NCBI GenBank assembly: GCA_037903355.1
Contig: JBAJFE010000042.1
Span: 186,001-250,000 of the forward strand
Source of the DNA: Trichuris trichiura
Lineage: Eukaryota; Nematoda; Enoplea; Trichinellida; Trichuridae
Direction of reading: 5' to 3'
Length of the DNA stretch: 64,000 bases
The translations under genes were made by a program, and so were the position numbers. Below the pieces are notes generated by a model. The model did not search any database. It was given only the letters and a program-made list of their open reading frames with translations, and was not told the DNA's origin. Position 1 is the stretch's first letter, and every line of letters starts with the position of its first letter. This document shows, piece by piece, positions 46,256 to 58,201 of the stretch.

Positions 46256-48618
46256 ATGCTTCGTTTCCTCTTTCGATGCTTGATTGTTGGTTGTCTGTGC
46301 GCTAGCTGGTGCAAAGTGGATTTGTTCGTTAGCAACGAAGAGGTCAAGCGTGTTTTAGGTAAAAGCCTTTTGGTTTGCCACTTTTGACCGAAGTAATTGC
46401 AAGCAGGTCCCTCTAGGTCTGAACACAACGCTCGCATACGTTGAAGATGGACTTCTGAACGATTACGCGCTGAAGTTCCAAGTGCCTGTTCCGGACGCTA
46501 TTAGCCAGTTGTTTTTTCAGTGGGTTACACGTGCCAAAGAAAATGTTAGTTTTGTGCAGCTATGGCAACTTTCAAATTGTTCCGCTTTGCTTGTCCTTAG
46601 GTCTATTATTCCATCGGTGCTAAGTTAGGAAAGACTGACATAATGGAAACACCTTCCTTCAGCATTCCAACGCAAGGTATAATGCCTACTCAACTGGAAG
46701 GTGTGGCATATATTTTTATACCGTTTGATAAGTGAGTGTATTTTTAGCGTTCAGTGTAAACCTAAAATGCACAGGGCGCAAAAATGGTGAGGTAGGCATA
46801 CAGATTCACGTAAATTATACTTGGCCATCGCCACGTAATGTTTCTAACGTTGTTATTCGGCGGAAGAAAATTTGTTTCCATTCATCCGATGCTGGTTAGT
46901 CACGTTTCTGTTTAGTATAACTCTGCTTTATTGTTTTACTTGCAGATACGCTTCCGCATAGTGCCAAAGGTTGGTCCGACTCAGGTACAATATTGTCTTG
47001 TTACGCCTTTTATTCCCAACGATATACTTAGGTAGAGCAACGAATGTGTTTTATATTTCGATTGGTGGTCTATTCGGTTTGATCGTCATAATCGCACTAC
47101 TTCTGGTAGTTTACTTCACTCGTCTTCGGAAGCCAACGTGCGGTTGCGAAATGCAAAGCATTTATCGTGCACCGGCTGTCCAAGAGGTGCTTCCCCCTTG
47201 GAATAGCCATGCACAAATTCCTTTGTTCCTCCCGGCTGAGGAAAAAGAAGATCCTACGTTTCCTTGCGGACATGCCGCTTCACTCTTGCAAGCTCATGGT
47301 TCGCCAGCAGTTTCCAGGTGAATTTTTGCGGATATTTGAACTTGTGCTTTCATTGCATTCGAATTTGTAGCAGTCCTGCAAACAGGTCACACTGCACCAA
47401 ACAGATAGGTCAGTACAAACCAGTGTCCATGCAGAAGGCTCAGATTCAGTATTGGCGATCAAGGGAAGTGGACATTGTGGACGCGTTGCAGAAACTGACT
47501 GTCGATTCGGATCGAATTGAGTTGGGAAAAGTGTTACTCGAAGGTACTGCTTTTGTTCCACTACACGATAATAAGGAAAAAAACGTTGTCAGGAAATTTT
47601 GGTGAAATAGTGTCGGGACTCCTAGAAAAAGATGGCGGCGTTGCCGTTGACATTCTAGGAAAGACTCTGAAAAGTAAATGTGATCAATTTTAAGTTTATG
47701 AGCCGGGCTGACTATTTATCTTTTTTTTTTAAGAGAATGCGTCCGAATCTCAGGTGAATCGATTTCTGCGCGAATCTCTCGCGTTCCACGGTATACCATG
47801 TCATCCAAACGTTTCTTTCGTCGTTGCTGCATTTTGTATCGAGCCGTCTCTGCCTCTGCTATGCTATGTGCATAGAGGGTTTGGGAATTTGAAGAAATTC
47901 CTTCACCAATGTAGTGGTGTAGAGTCTGCGTTATTTCATTCTTTGTCAACCCAAGATTTGGTGTTGATGGCATTGCACATCTGCCGCGGTTTGCTTCACC
48001 TTCACCGCAACGGCATTGTTCACCGAGACATGGCAACTAGGAATTGCTTGTAAGCTTGTTACGGTCAGTTACCTAAAATCTCTTTTCCTTTGCTGCAGAG
48101 TTGGCGAAGATTTCGTCGTTCAAGTATGCGATACGGGTCTGTCACGAGACCTCTTCCCTCAGGACTACCATTGTTTGGGAGATAACGAGAATCGACCAGT
48201 CAAATGGCTGGCACTCGAGTCGCTTGACAAGCATGAATTTAGCACTGCATCAGACGTGGTATGTCTTGTTGTTATTCATTCATTCTCTGCATAATGTGCC
48301 ACGTAACTAATATTTATTTAGTGGTCTTTTGGCGTAACTCTTTGGGAGTTAGTCTCTTTGGCGCATCAACCTTACCACGAGGTAGATCCATTCGAAATGG
48401 CTGCTTTCCTTATAGAAGACCAACGTCTTTATCAACCGTACAATTGCCCTGATGAATTGTAAGCATTAATGTTTTTAATTCTCGCGCAAATAATTAAATT
48501 TTGCAGATACGGTTTGATGTACTGCTGTTGGAATCTGCATCCTGAAGCGCGACCGTCCTGTCCTCAGCTGATGGTCGCTCTGGAAGATTTCTACAGTCGC
48601 TTAACTTTGTACATATAA
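46256..48618 (+). CDS. RYK: RYK/LIN-18/Derailed Wnt receptor, atypical tyrosine kinase
   Basis: Wnt co-receptor with WIF domain, single membrane pass and pseudokinase-like domain. Twelve exons close in frame: 46256-46358, 46417-46544, 46601-46700, 46748-46894, 46946-46984, 47032-47317, 47371-47543, 47593-47673, 47734-48049, 48099-48258, 48322-48458 and 48507-48618, giving 593 residues. The signal peptide is MLRFLFRCLIVGCLCASWC. The WIF domain runs from EVKRVLGLNTTLAYVEDGLL to VNYTWPSPRNV. The membrane helix is VFYISIGGLFGLIVIIALLL. The kinase domain starts IELGKVLLEGNFGEIVSG, has GKTLKKNASESQV as the likely beta3 lysine region, HRDMATRNC as catalytic loop, VCDTGLSRDLFPQDYHCLGD in place of DFG, and WSFGVTLWELVSLAHQPYHE, ending SRLTLYI. 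Human RYK has HKD and DNA at the catalytic and DFG sites; here they are HRD and DTG. Introns are about 47-60 nt. Confidence 0.93.
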
Positions 48619-49085
48619 ATGTAATATACTTCTGTCGCGATCTTTTCCACAGCGCGCTCTTTGCTGTTTGGCTATTGCAAGTGACGCAGTATACAGTTGG
48701 TCTAGGACCTGTTTGTGCTTGCGAAGCATATTTTATCCCCTACTTTTTTTGTATAATTGAATTGTTTGCAACTGTATATCCAAGACATCTGCAGTGCGCC
48801 TGTGAATGCTCGTCTCGACTAACGTTCGTTGTACCGACTTGGGAAGTAAACTTTACGTCCATTTCTTTATGTTCAGTAAAGATAGGCTTCCCTTCGCAGT
48901 CGAATTAAGATTTTCAAGATGTCCTCCAGTCCTCCATTGCTATTATCCGTTCCCATAACCAACGATAGCACTGTTAAAACTCGTTTCTAACAACGCATTG
49001 TTCTTAGTTTCAAATGCTGGTCCTAATCAGGTTAGACCAAATGAAATTAGTTGACTAGAAGAGGAACGGTTACTTCTCCAGCTCT
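48619..49085. other. 3' flank of RYK, no supported gene
   Basis: No supported exon. Presumably contains the RYK 3' untranslated region. I did not identify a clear polyadenylation signal. Confidence 0.4.
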
Positions 49086-49660
49086 GAACTGCCTTTCGCT
49101 CAATAGATCACATTCACAATGGAAGTTGAGCCAATGAGAAAACTTCCGTTCCTAGATGTCCTTTCGATAGGGAGAAACATAAAACCGCTTAAGAACTACG
49201 GCTTACAGGAAGCCCGCTCTAAGAGATATCTCTATTTCTACTTCAATCACCCGATGAGCGTCACAGTGAACGTTATCACAGGTATGGTTGACTTCACGGT
49301 TAATTTGTGTAGCCCAGAGAACTAAGCGAACAACTTAGCCACGTTTGCCTAACCCTACGTTACAATGACTAACCCACTGGGATAATTGAAGTTTGGATAA
49401 GCAGACAATTAAGACATGTACAGGTCTTATTTCTCCGGCACTGGAGAAAAAATTCGAAGGATTTGCAAGTCTTTTGACGTTGCTGTGTTCTTCGAAAATT
49501 CGACGAATTTAAGATGTCCACTACGGTCTAATAAAGAGGAGCTTTTCGCTGATGAAATATTAGGAGCAGTTTACAAGGTTAGTTGCGACTGCGGAGCTAA
49601 CTACATTGGCGAAACAGGGCGCACAATAAAGTAGAGGTTCCATCAATGCCAGACCGCAGT
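49086..49660 (+). mobile_element. Penelope-like or related retroelement scrap with GIY-YIG endonuclease start
   Basis: Two plus-strand frames follow retroelement order. 49119-49325 reads EVEPMRKLPFLDVLSI and then KRYLYFYFNHPMSVTVNVIT, like the end of a reverse transcriptase (LPFLDV ... NHPxS). 49416-49634 reads YFSGTGEKIRRICKSFDVAV and ends GAVYKVSCDCGANYIGETGR, the start of a GIY-YIG endonuclease as carried by Penelope-like elements. The end of the nuclease is lost and there are stops between the frames. No flanking repeats were found. Confidence 0.65.
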
Positions 49661-51888
49661 CAGTGTATACAATACAGCTGAAAAGCTGCGCCGACGGGAG
49701 ACTGTAGTCATAAAAGGACGCCTTCAAGAAAAAAAAGATCCGACAAAGATTATGGAAGAGGCGGCGAGCTCTTTGGCCGTTATGGTGGTGGTGACAATGC
49801 CTTGGCTGAATGACCAGGTCATTGTCACAAGGTTGACCATCAACATTTTCTCGGATTCGGGAAGATCAAAGAGGCACCGTACATCCGCGCCGATAGAGAT
49901 GAAGGGGTTATGATTAGATTCACCTGGTCAGCAGTAGCAGTCGCAACGGACCTGCGCAACCATCCGCTGAGCCGACTCATTGACCGTTGACCTTTCGCTC
50001 GCGACCACTACTAATGACAATGGTGGCAGTTACCATCTAAATGTTCTAGCGTTGAGAATGGAACAAGGCAGTTCCGAAAGCTTCTCTCTTCATTGGCGTT
50101 TCTGGATCAAAAATTGCTACGTTCAACGGGTTTTGTTGTGTTTTCGCTCAACATGAAATTGTACCTCGTTAAAAACCAATTTTTCAAACATGAAAGCTCC
50201 TAATTTGTTACTGAAGGACCTATAGAGACCTTGAGCCGTGAAACAGCTCCCGTTAGCAGGCATCTGTCTTTCAGTGACTAACCAGCTTGGGAGAACCAAT
50301 GGGTGACAGATCATGATCAGTCAAGTACCCGCCCGAATAGGGAAGACTAATCGCATCCGTTTTGATGCCGCCTGCTGGACAGCACCGTGTCGCTGAAAAG
50401 GCAACGAAGATCTAAGGGGGCCACGTCGCCGGAGCGCGGGACGAAATTATGGGAAATGGGGTTCTCCATGAAACAGCGAACCTCTTGAAGTTATCACGTT
50501 CTGTCGTCAGCGCAAAATGGAGAATATCCCCCTAACGCATCGTTCTTTCACTACGACTACAATTCTATGTTGGTCAAGCAAAATCCAAAGCAACGTACGG
50601 TACTTTACTGTAGCCTGAAAATCGTTTCCTTCATCGGAACAAGGCAGCTCCAAAAGGCCTGCTGCTTTTGTGTGTTGTTCTGTTTTGTTTGCCTCACGAT
50701 AATAAACATTTTCCATCAGTCAGAATGGTTAGCAAACTGCTTTCAGCGTTTGCTAACCATTCTGACCGCTAGCAAGAAAAAGTGAATTCAAAGTCCTTAA
50801 TAGAAATCCGGTACTCACCCCTTACAAAAAGTTGGACTTAAAGTTTTTTACCAGTCTTATAACGTTGTTCTCATCTGCCACTACACTGCAGTCTATACCC
50901 TTTTAATTTGGACATTTTACCTGGCTAGAACAATCTGTATTTCCATTTATACGTACGTCTAACGCTGAAGACGAGATCAGGACTATACACGAAAGCCGGT
51001 ATGAATAATAAGTAATGCCTGAAACTCGATAAACCGTCAGAAGATTATGGAATTCAAAGCAACAAAACGTCATGTCCAAAGTATCAAGTATCATACGGAA
51101 GCCAGAATTCTCTTGAACATACGCTTGAACACAGACTACTCTTTCTTTCTGTGCGGGACGCTTTTGATAGCATGTGGAAAGTGGTGGAACGTATTACTGC
51201 AGTTATGGTAGGTATACTTTTTCTGTATTTTACTTTAATTTGTTCTTATTAATTAATCACTGATTGCTTGCAAGTTGTTTCGCCTTTTAGCTTCAGGCAT
51301 TGATAATCAGTAAGCGAATGGCAGCGATGGGAAACGTGCTTCTAAACTAACGAAATGGCATGGTTATATCAATGTAAAACCCGTATTTTAAAAAATGCAT
51401 CAGCATTTAAGTTTTCGGAGCATTAAAATTCCATTATAGCCAAACTTTGAAATTATATCGAGATAAGCCTGAAACTGCAGGGACCAAGCTTCCTAAGCCT
51501 CTGTCTCTGGGTCAAACAGCCTGTACGCCGCAATAGGCTTCCTCTCCGTAACCTGTTCACAAGCACCTTTTGGCAGCATCTCTTACCTAAGGCAGACTAA
51601 AGTCGACTCGCCCCAAAAGTCCGCACCAAACCTCGTGGCTAATTGTTACCATCTCGTCGAGTCAATAGTTAAACCTCAAAAGTTTACTTTTTCCATTCGT
51701 TTAGCCATTCAACAAAAACTCCACATGCTCACGCAGCAGCTCCGCTCGCCGGAAGACACCTAACCCCCAGCACTGTCACACCCAGTGTATAGGTTTTAAA
51801 GGGTAGGTAGGAAGGCCTCCTGGCTCTATGTTGCTGACTTTACTGATAAGGAGCTCAAGGCGAACGAAGTAATCTGAAGCAAAGCTTT
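49661..51888. other. no supported gene; one perfect hairpin
   Basis: Open frames are short and without domains. The only structure I see is the 19-bp perfect inverted repeat at 50718-50765. The region may be the 3' flank of the PDZ gene plus decayed repeats. Confidence 0.4.
50718..50765. repeat. perfect 19-bp inverted repeat, 10-nt loop
   Basis: GTCAGAATGGTTAGCAAAC (50718-50736) is followed after ten bases by its exact reverse complement (50747-50765). The loop itself contains GCT...AGC and can pair further. A perfect stem of this length is unexpected by chance. It could be a terminator-like RNA hairpin, a transposon footprint or a small foldback. Confidence 0.85.
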
Positions 51889-53238
51889 TCATTTAGGGGG
51901 TTTTCGCAGTTCTCTTGTTCTTGACTGTGGTATGTCGCTATGAATCCTCTTTTGGATAATTTTACTTGCAAGTCGCACCCTAACCGGTTTTGTTCCCGCA
52001 CTGTCAACTCGCTCAGCAGGCTGCTGCCTTACATGTGCTAGATCCTCGTCCAGCCGTTCTTTTTTCGTTCGCAGAATTCGCTGCACATCGTTAGGTAACT
52101 TTGCAAACCTTCTCTCAATACTTTCACTTTCTTCCGAGATTCTGTGCAGCGCCTTCGGCATAGCCGGTACTGTTAAAGGTTCGGCAGTATTCTTCTTTTG
52201 TTCCTGGAAAACAATTTACAGAGCGGCAAACTGTCACGCCATCTTACTTCTTCGTATGCAGTTTTTTCATAGCTCCTTTCGATGTGTATTTTAAGACTAT
52301 TACATTTCAGCTGATTTGCACATTCTTCAGTAGATTTCGGCGGTTTATCGTTCACTGCCAAAATTCGGTCTCCTTTTCGAAGAACATCCGCAAGCGGACT
52401 ATTTGCTTCTACCTCGGCTACACATACAGGAAATCCATGCACAGCTATTCCAGGAAGTGAACCAAAAGATTTTCTCGCAACTGTTATTTGGAAATAGTAC
52501 TTGTTCTTCCTTGGTCCGGGAATTACATGATAAAGAGGGAACGATAGTGGATCGCGACTCAAAGTTTCACACTGAACCCTTTAGCGAAAAACGAAAAGCT
52601 ACATTCAGCATTTCAAATGAATTTTCTTACTCAAAATCTGCTGATGTCTTCATCTGACTAACAGAAATTGGATTCAGCTGATCTGTCGCCAAAGGACTTA
52701 AACTGTTCTCCGTTAGTTTCGTAGTAACAGAATTGGCTATCCCCTCGCCGCGGGATTCTTCAGCCAGCTGTACATTGGAACTGTTTGTTTCATTCTTATT
52801 CAACGCCGTCCTGCAGTTTTCTTCGTAAAGTTTGTCCAGAATTAAGCGCTCCAATTCCGCATTTCCTAAATCGGTTCTGCCGGACGCTTCTTCAATTACT
52901 AAAAGCTTTGTTTATAGCAATTATTAATTAGGGCAGATGTATTGCGTTACGTTTCATTGTTTCTGGAGATACCCAGTCAAGTGAAGGTTTTTCTGTACGC
53001 TCTAAAAAAATGCGTGTAGTCTCTAGGTGTTTATTTTATTTATAAACGTTCAGACAAGTCCTGAAAGCAGAAAATCCTTACTTTTCTTCTCGGACAGCTG
53101 AAAATTCATTGACTTGGACTTTTCTACAATTTTTTCAGTTTCTATTTTTATAATAAGCTTGCACTGTTTCTTACTGTCCTCCACTTCCTTGGCAGAAGCT
53201 GCTTTTTCTGAATTAGATGTTTCCTGCTGGTTGCTCAT
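51889..53238 (-). CDS. PDZ-domain protein, otherwise unidentified
   Basis: Minus-strand gene of about five exons. The start is ATG at 53238 (MSNQQETSNSEKAASAKEVE) in a Lys/Glu-rich N-terminus. Short exons follow near 52960-53005 (ERTEKPSLDWVSPETM) and 52630-52900 (IEEASGRTDLGNAELERLIL, then a Ser/Asn-rich linker). The exon at about 52245-52562 encodes one PDZ domain: YYFQITVARKSFGSLPGIAV, FPVCVAEVEANSPLADVLRK, GDRILAVNDKPPKSTEECAN. The carboxylate loop has FGSLPGI in place of the usual GLGF, so the ligand preference is unclear. The last exon (51889 to about 52200) is a basic coiled region (ISEESESIERRFAKLPNDVQ ... VRVRLASKIIQKRI). PDZ proteins scaffold membrane or signalling partners; no orthologue could be named. 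The architecture resembles small nematode PDZ proteins, which is inference only. Confidence 0.65.
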
Positions 53239-53845
53239 GAATAGTACCGGTGGCTCAGTGGATTACATTTGACGCATTCTGGCCACTATGAAAGAGTATT
53301 TTAGGTTCACTTAAAACACTAGCTCGTTTGAAGCTACTTTAAATTACATGTATGTAAACAGGTAAGTTTATAATTGCTGTTTAATAATTTATGCACTCTG
53401 CGTGTTATTAATGAGGTTTCCGCACTTTTAAATGACTTTAAACTAATCGAGCGATCCGTAGATCACCGATCCCCCTGGAGCAGAGCTCGCTCATAGTATA
53501 TGCAGCTCCGGATGTACCTGGCAAAAAATCTTATCGATTTGGTGCTCGCACTGAGCGAACCGTCACCTATGGGAAACTTCCTGTCAGGCAAGCTGTTTCT
53601 AGCGAGCACGTACAATGTTGCTTCTCTCCTCTTGTTTTTCATTAAGAAGCGATCATCGTTTTATGTTTCCCCTTCTCTTTTCATATTCTTTTTTTCAACA
53701 AAGGACATTCATTTCACTCGTTTTACACTTTACCTAAATATTATTAATATTTGTCATTCTACGCAGGCATTGTGGGGATCGGATATCTCCAGAAACAACG
53801 GAATATAACGCAATTATTAATTGCTGTAAACAAAGCTTTTAGCAA
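53239..53845. other. intergenic, no supported gene
   Basis: AT-rich stretch upstream of the PDZ gene, containing its presumed promoter. A 102-codon plus-strand frame (53500-53808) is mostly hydrophobic and AT-driven and is not taken as a gene. Confidence 0.4.
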
Positions 53846-54470
53846 TTGGAGAAGCATACGGTAGAAGTGATTTCGGAAATGCGGAATTTGAGGCAAAATA
53901 GGATAGGCATACTAACGGGAAAATATCGGGAGAAAAATCGAACACATCATGCAGCCTTCTTTGACTTCGAAACAGCCTTCGTTACGCTACCGCACTCAGC
54001 TATATGCTTCATTCTCGGAAAGCATAAGGTCCCTGAGGAATACGTGGATTGGATAAATGATCTAGAGGGACGTCACGAACAGAGGACATAGTGCAGGGGA
54101 GACGCAGGCTCTATCAATCAGTAGCGAAACATAAGGGTTCTGCTCTCTTCCCGCTGTTCTTCATCACGATAATGGGATAGTTGTCAGGGACATTCAAACG
54201 CAGTACCTGCATACAATACCGTATGCCGACTATCTCGTTCTCGTAGCGGAATCGCGAGAAGCATTAGAGAAAAAGTTAATCGTCTGGAAAAACTAACTAG
54301 CACGATCAACCAACTAACTTGCACTCTTCTCTTTTTCGCCGACGAGAAAAAGTTAAACATTAGGAGCTCTTCAATTACGAAAATGCGCTGCGGAAAACTG
54401 AGCACGCTTATCGCTGCTGTAGCAGAGGGCTGTGAAATTGCAGCAACAATACCCGCAGTAAACGACAAGA
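53846..54470 (+). mobile_element. LINE (non-LTR) reverse-transcriptase scrap
   Basis: 53846-54091 reads KYREKNRTHHAAFFDFETAF, then PEEYVDWINDLEG, which is the D-x-x-x-A-F (catalytic Asp) segment of a non-LTR reverse transcriptase. About 54215-54290 reads YADYLVLVAESREALEKKL in another frame, the YADD block with its second Asp replaced by Tyr. Frames are broken between the two. The catalytic change and broken frames make it inactive. It resembles RTE/CR1-type elements; the clade cannot be fixed by eye. Confidence 0.7.
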
Positions 54471-56640
54471 ATGAGAAAAAATATATGCTTACATATATTT
54501 CATATGCATATTTGCTACGAAAAAAAACAAACCGTTTAATTTATGCACACACAAATGACTTCAAATCCTTTGAGCTTTCGGAGTCTGGCGTAGTCCTTTC
54601 TCAACGATTAAAAACATGGACCCTCGCGAGGTGACTGTTAGCAATGTCAACCGTTTGGAATTTCAACCCATTTAACCTTTCGACCCATAACGTATTCAGG
54701 AAAACCTCCTGGAGCTGGGCCTATTTGAAATTCTGAATTTCCCACAAACTCAGAGCAATAAACATCGGTCGCAGGAAAACAACAGCGAATTGAGGTAATG
54801 TTGTGTCTTTGATTGACCGCCATCTTGATTCCCGGTACGCACAGTTTCCACACTGCTTCACATCTGCGTGAATTCCTATGCACGCATGAATGCACCCAGC
54901 GGTCAAGACAGCGTCATTCTTTTTCATACTGAGCTAGCTTCTGTTTAATTGTGCGAAGGAGCCAAATCACCCACCTAATCTTGGAGGTACTTATGAGGAC
55001 TTTTTATCGCGTCTGGGTACTGTATACTCAATAAACGGTTACTAAATGTCTCAGAGTGAGTGTGTTCGCAGCTATCAAAGCTAAGACACAACAGATAACT
55101 CGTTACCATTGTACAGAGCAAAAAAGACGCATGGATGGCGCCCAAACAGCAATGGACAAGCGGTAACTTGCACCGTTCGTCTCAACTGGAATCTTGCGGC
55201 AAAATGATTCGCGTCAACGTAAAGCGCACTCACCTGGTACCATGCGACAAGCACAGAAATCTGCATAATGCGAACTGCACCAACAAGCTACTCACTTGGT
55301 CTCCAAAGCTTGAGATTTTCTCAGTAAGTTATCACTCTACCGCAGGGAATTTCGTAAAAGACCATAGACATAGAAACAAGTAACCCATTACGAAAAGTCT
55401 TCTGTTCAAAACCAGCCACGAGAAGGCGACATTGAAGTGCCTCCATAAAAACGGGCATTTTTCGGTGATTCTGCATAGTTACAGTATGCCGGGTTGGCGA
55501 TTAACAGGAAAGATCCGGAAATTCCACACGCGCGTGCAAAAAAAGCTGCATTTTCAAAGCAACCGTCTACAGATGGCGGAATATGTGGATTATTTTCCGG
55601 CATCCACCACTGCTTTGCATTGAACCTGCTTTTCTTTCTATGCGAAGAAACGATGGGATGTTTCAGCGATTGCCCTTATGATTTTAGATCGTTTCTTGCT
55701 GTTCGACGATAAATTGTTTTTGTAGTTTTTTTTATTTCTTATTTTAACCTAGTTCCATTGGCATAGTAAAGGATTGTGTGATTTCTTCACCCATTACAGC
55801 AACTTTCTCGTTTTATAGTAAAAGTTTGTTTCAACAAAAAGTTCAAAGTTTGCAGATCCCGCTAACTGTTAGAGTAACAAAAGTCAGGTGTAAGCTGATG
55901 GCAGACTAGCCAGGATCGAAAAAATCTAAACTTTTTTCTTGAGTACTCGTTTTCAGTAAAACGGAAAAGTTGCTGCAATGCGCAGTGAAGCCGTCTGTTA
56001 AGTTTTTAATCGAACGACCAGGCAACACACAACCAACGTACCTCACTTCCACGTAACCGACCGTAATCTTACGTGCGCAGGTTACAAGGAACCTGAGCAT
56101 CGTTGGAGTCGCAGCCGTAACACCGTCATTTGATTCGATAGCATTGTTAACGTGGTTTAGCAAACGTTTAGAAATGACGCGGTTTTGCTCACTTTGGTTG
56201 ACAGTTGGTGTCTTCATTCGTTTTCTCTTTTGTATAAGTTTTCTTGATATACCCGAAGTGCAGTTTTGATGTCCTACAGTAGCTCTATTAAACTTTTTGT
56301 ACAAAAGTTTATAAAAATGTAGTCATACAACAACTGGAGACAAATGTTCTTCGTTGATGTCACTTTCATTAAATCTTAGCTAATCTTGAATGACAACGTA
56401 AGCGTTGCGGTAAGTGTCATTGTTTTCAGGTAAAGGCGCTATAGCATTCATGTCTGCAACTTTCGTTTGACAGCTGAGGAGGCAGAGATATGGAAGTACA
56501 AATGCAATAGGTTTCGTTCTCTGAATCAGTCGATGATTCGTCTAAATATGGCCCTCTTCAGTCGGTGATATTTGATTATACGGACCATTGGAGTCCGAGA
56601 ATTGGTCTGCTTTGCATTCAGTTGTTTGGTTAGCTCAGCT
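54471..56640. other. no supported gene; dispersed repeat copy
   Basis: Open frames here (for example a 132-codon minus-strand frame at 55906-56304) lack domains or splice partners. 55456-55540 holds a copy of the repeat also seen near 45746-45830. The 3' end should contain the promoter of the SLC46-like gene. Confidence 0.4.
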
Positions 56641-58201
56641 ATGGTGGGAAGCAGGATACTACGATTCTGCGCTAGTCCAGAATTTCTTCTGCTCTTTTAC
56701 GGCGTTCCATGCGGGGTTATTTTAAGCGTTCTTCAGCCATTTCTGTTCCAAAATATCTGCTTGCATTATTCAGAGGAGAACTTTGACGTTGCTGACTGTC
56801 AAGGAGGTTTGAGCGTTGATTTGCAAATGAAGCTGGAGGCAAGTACATCGATTTATCAAATTTTCATGCAGCTTGCCGCTGCCATACCTGGAATCATAAG
56901 CGTGCTCTTTGTGGCTACTTGGTCCGACGAACATGGTAGAAAATTGCCCCTTATATTCGCTTTAGCAGGTGCACATATGAGCGCTTTGGTAATGACTGTA
57001 AGTGCAGGCATCCCAAGCTTATCAATTCATTGGATGTTATTTTCTCAAGTACTTACCGGTTTATGTGGGCACTGCATCATATTGTCACTGTCATTTGCCA
57101 TGATTGCCGATATTGTACATGAGCCTAAAATGCTTACTATTCGTATGGGTACAGCAGGCAGCTCTTACGCATTGGGTCTTCTCGTAGGTACTTTGTTGTG
57201 TAGCTTTCGATCATTCGCTTATACAACCAAGTTTGCCCTTGCTTGCGGATGTTTTACATTTGGTTTCTTCTTTGCGCTATTCTTCCTAGCAGAAACATAT
57301 CAACCTAATTGTGAGAATGAATTAACTTATTTGCCTTCAGTGCAACGAACTGCTACCGCCCAATTAATTTTTCACAACATTAAGAGTTATTTCTGTACGT
57401 TTTTGAAGCCGAGGAGTGACGCGAAACGGGCCCATCTTTTAGTATCTCTCACAGTCTTCCTCTTACTGTATATGTGTGACGCAGGTACGTGTGAGTTTGT
57501 TGGCTTTCTCTGTTTTGAAAAGGTTTTCTAGGTATGCCTGGTCTTCAATTGCTGTTTCTTAAACTACCCCCTCTGAATATTTCGGATGAAAAATATGCAC
57601 AGATGATAGTCATACATACAGGAACCGCAATCATTTGTTGTACATTCGTGCCAATTTTACTAAAGCGACTCAACATTAATGACATCACTCTTGTACTTTT
57701 ATGCATTGTCATTTCCATAAGCAGGATGATTGTTTTTGCAGTAACCATTCACCCGGTTATGATGTATATTTGTAAGTGTTTAGATGTAGTGTACATTTTT
57801 TCGAGTTAACTTTTTCAGCATCAGTTTTGGGAGGAATGGCGTCTGTCTATTTTCCTGCGTTCAGATCTTTTCTTCCACATATGGTTGATCAGAATGAAAG
57901 AGGTAACATTCGCGCGTAAGTATTGATAACACCATTGAATGATCAACATTGTTTTCCAGCCCGTCTTTTCACGGCCGTAGCTCTTCTCGAACAAATAGCG
58001 CCTTTACTATCTTCTTTTGTTTTCAATTACCTTTTCGCTGTAGTGGTCTCGTACTTTCCAGGTACCGTGTTTTTAATTTCTGCTGCGATACAGTTTGTTC
58101 TATTTTGTACAATGGCATGGATTCGCAAGCAACTGTTAGATAGCTCTGACGTGCAGCGATGTATCGTAAACGATGATGAAATTGTTCCGTATGCTAACTG
58201 A
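56641..58201 (+). CDS. SLC46-like major facilitator transporter
   Basis: Multi-pass transporter of the major facilitator superfamily, closest by eye to the SLC46 group (proton-coupled folate transporter and relatives). Exons 56641-57484, 57532-57771, 57819-57902 and 57960-58201 close in frame to 469 residues. The N-terminal helix is followed by an acidic, Cys-containing loop (ENICLHYSEENFDVADC-like region). Helices 2-3 contain FVATWSDEHGRKLPLIFALA, the family's W-S-D-x-x-G-R-K-x-P motif between helices 2 and 3. Helices continue to CDAGMPGLQLLF and then ASVYFPAFRSFLPHMVDQNE before the last exon (LEQIAPLLSSFVFNYLF). The C-terminus is short and acidic. The substrate is unknown: folate, heme and muropeptide-like transport are all reported for relatives. 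The start is the first ATG in frame (56641). An open stretch upstream lacks an ATG. Confidence 0.82.

Noticed and set aside
46099..46437. 112-codon minus-strand frame
   Set aside because: Overlaps the first RYK exons, which have strong evidence on the other strand.
55906..56304. 132-codon minus-strand frame
   Set aside because: Composition is not protein-like, with no domain and no neighbours in frame.
57903..57959. SLC46-like exon 3 extended to the GTAAGT donor at 57916
   Set aside because: The extension breaks the frame into exon 4; the donor at 57903 keeps it.
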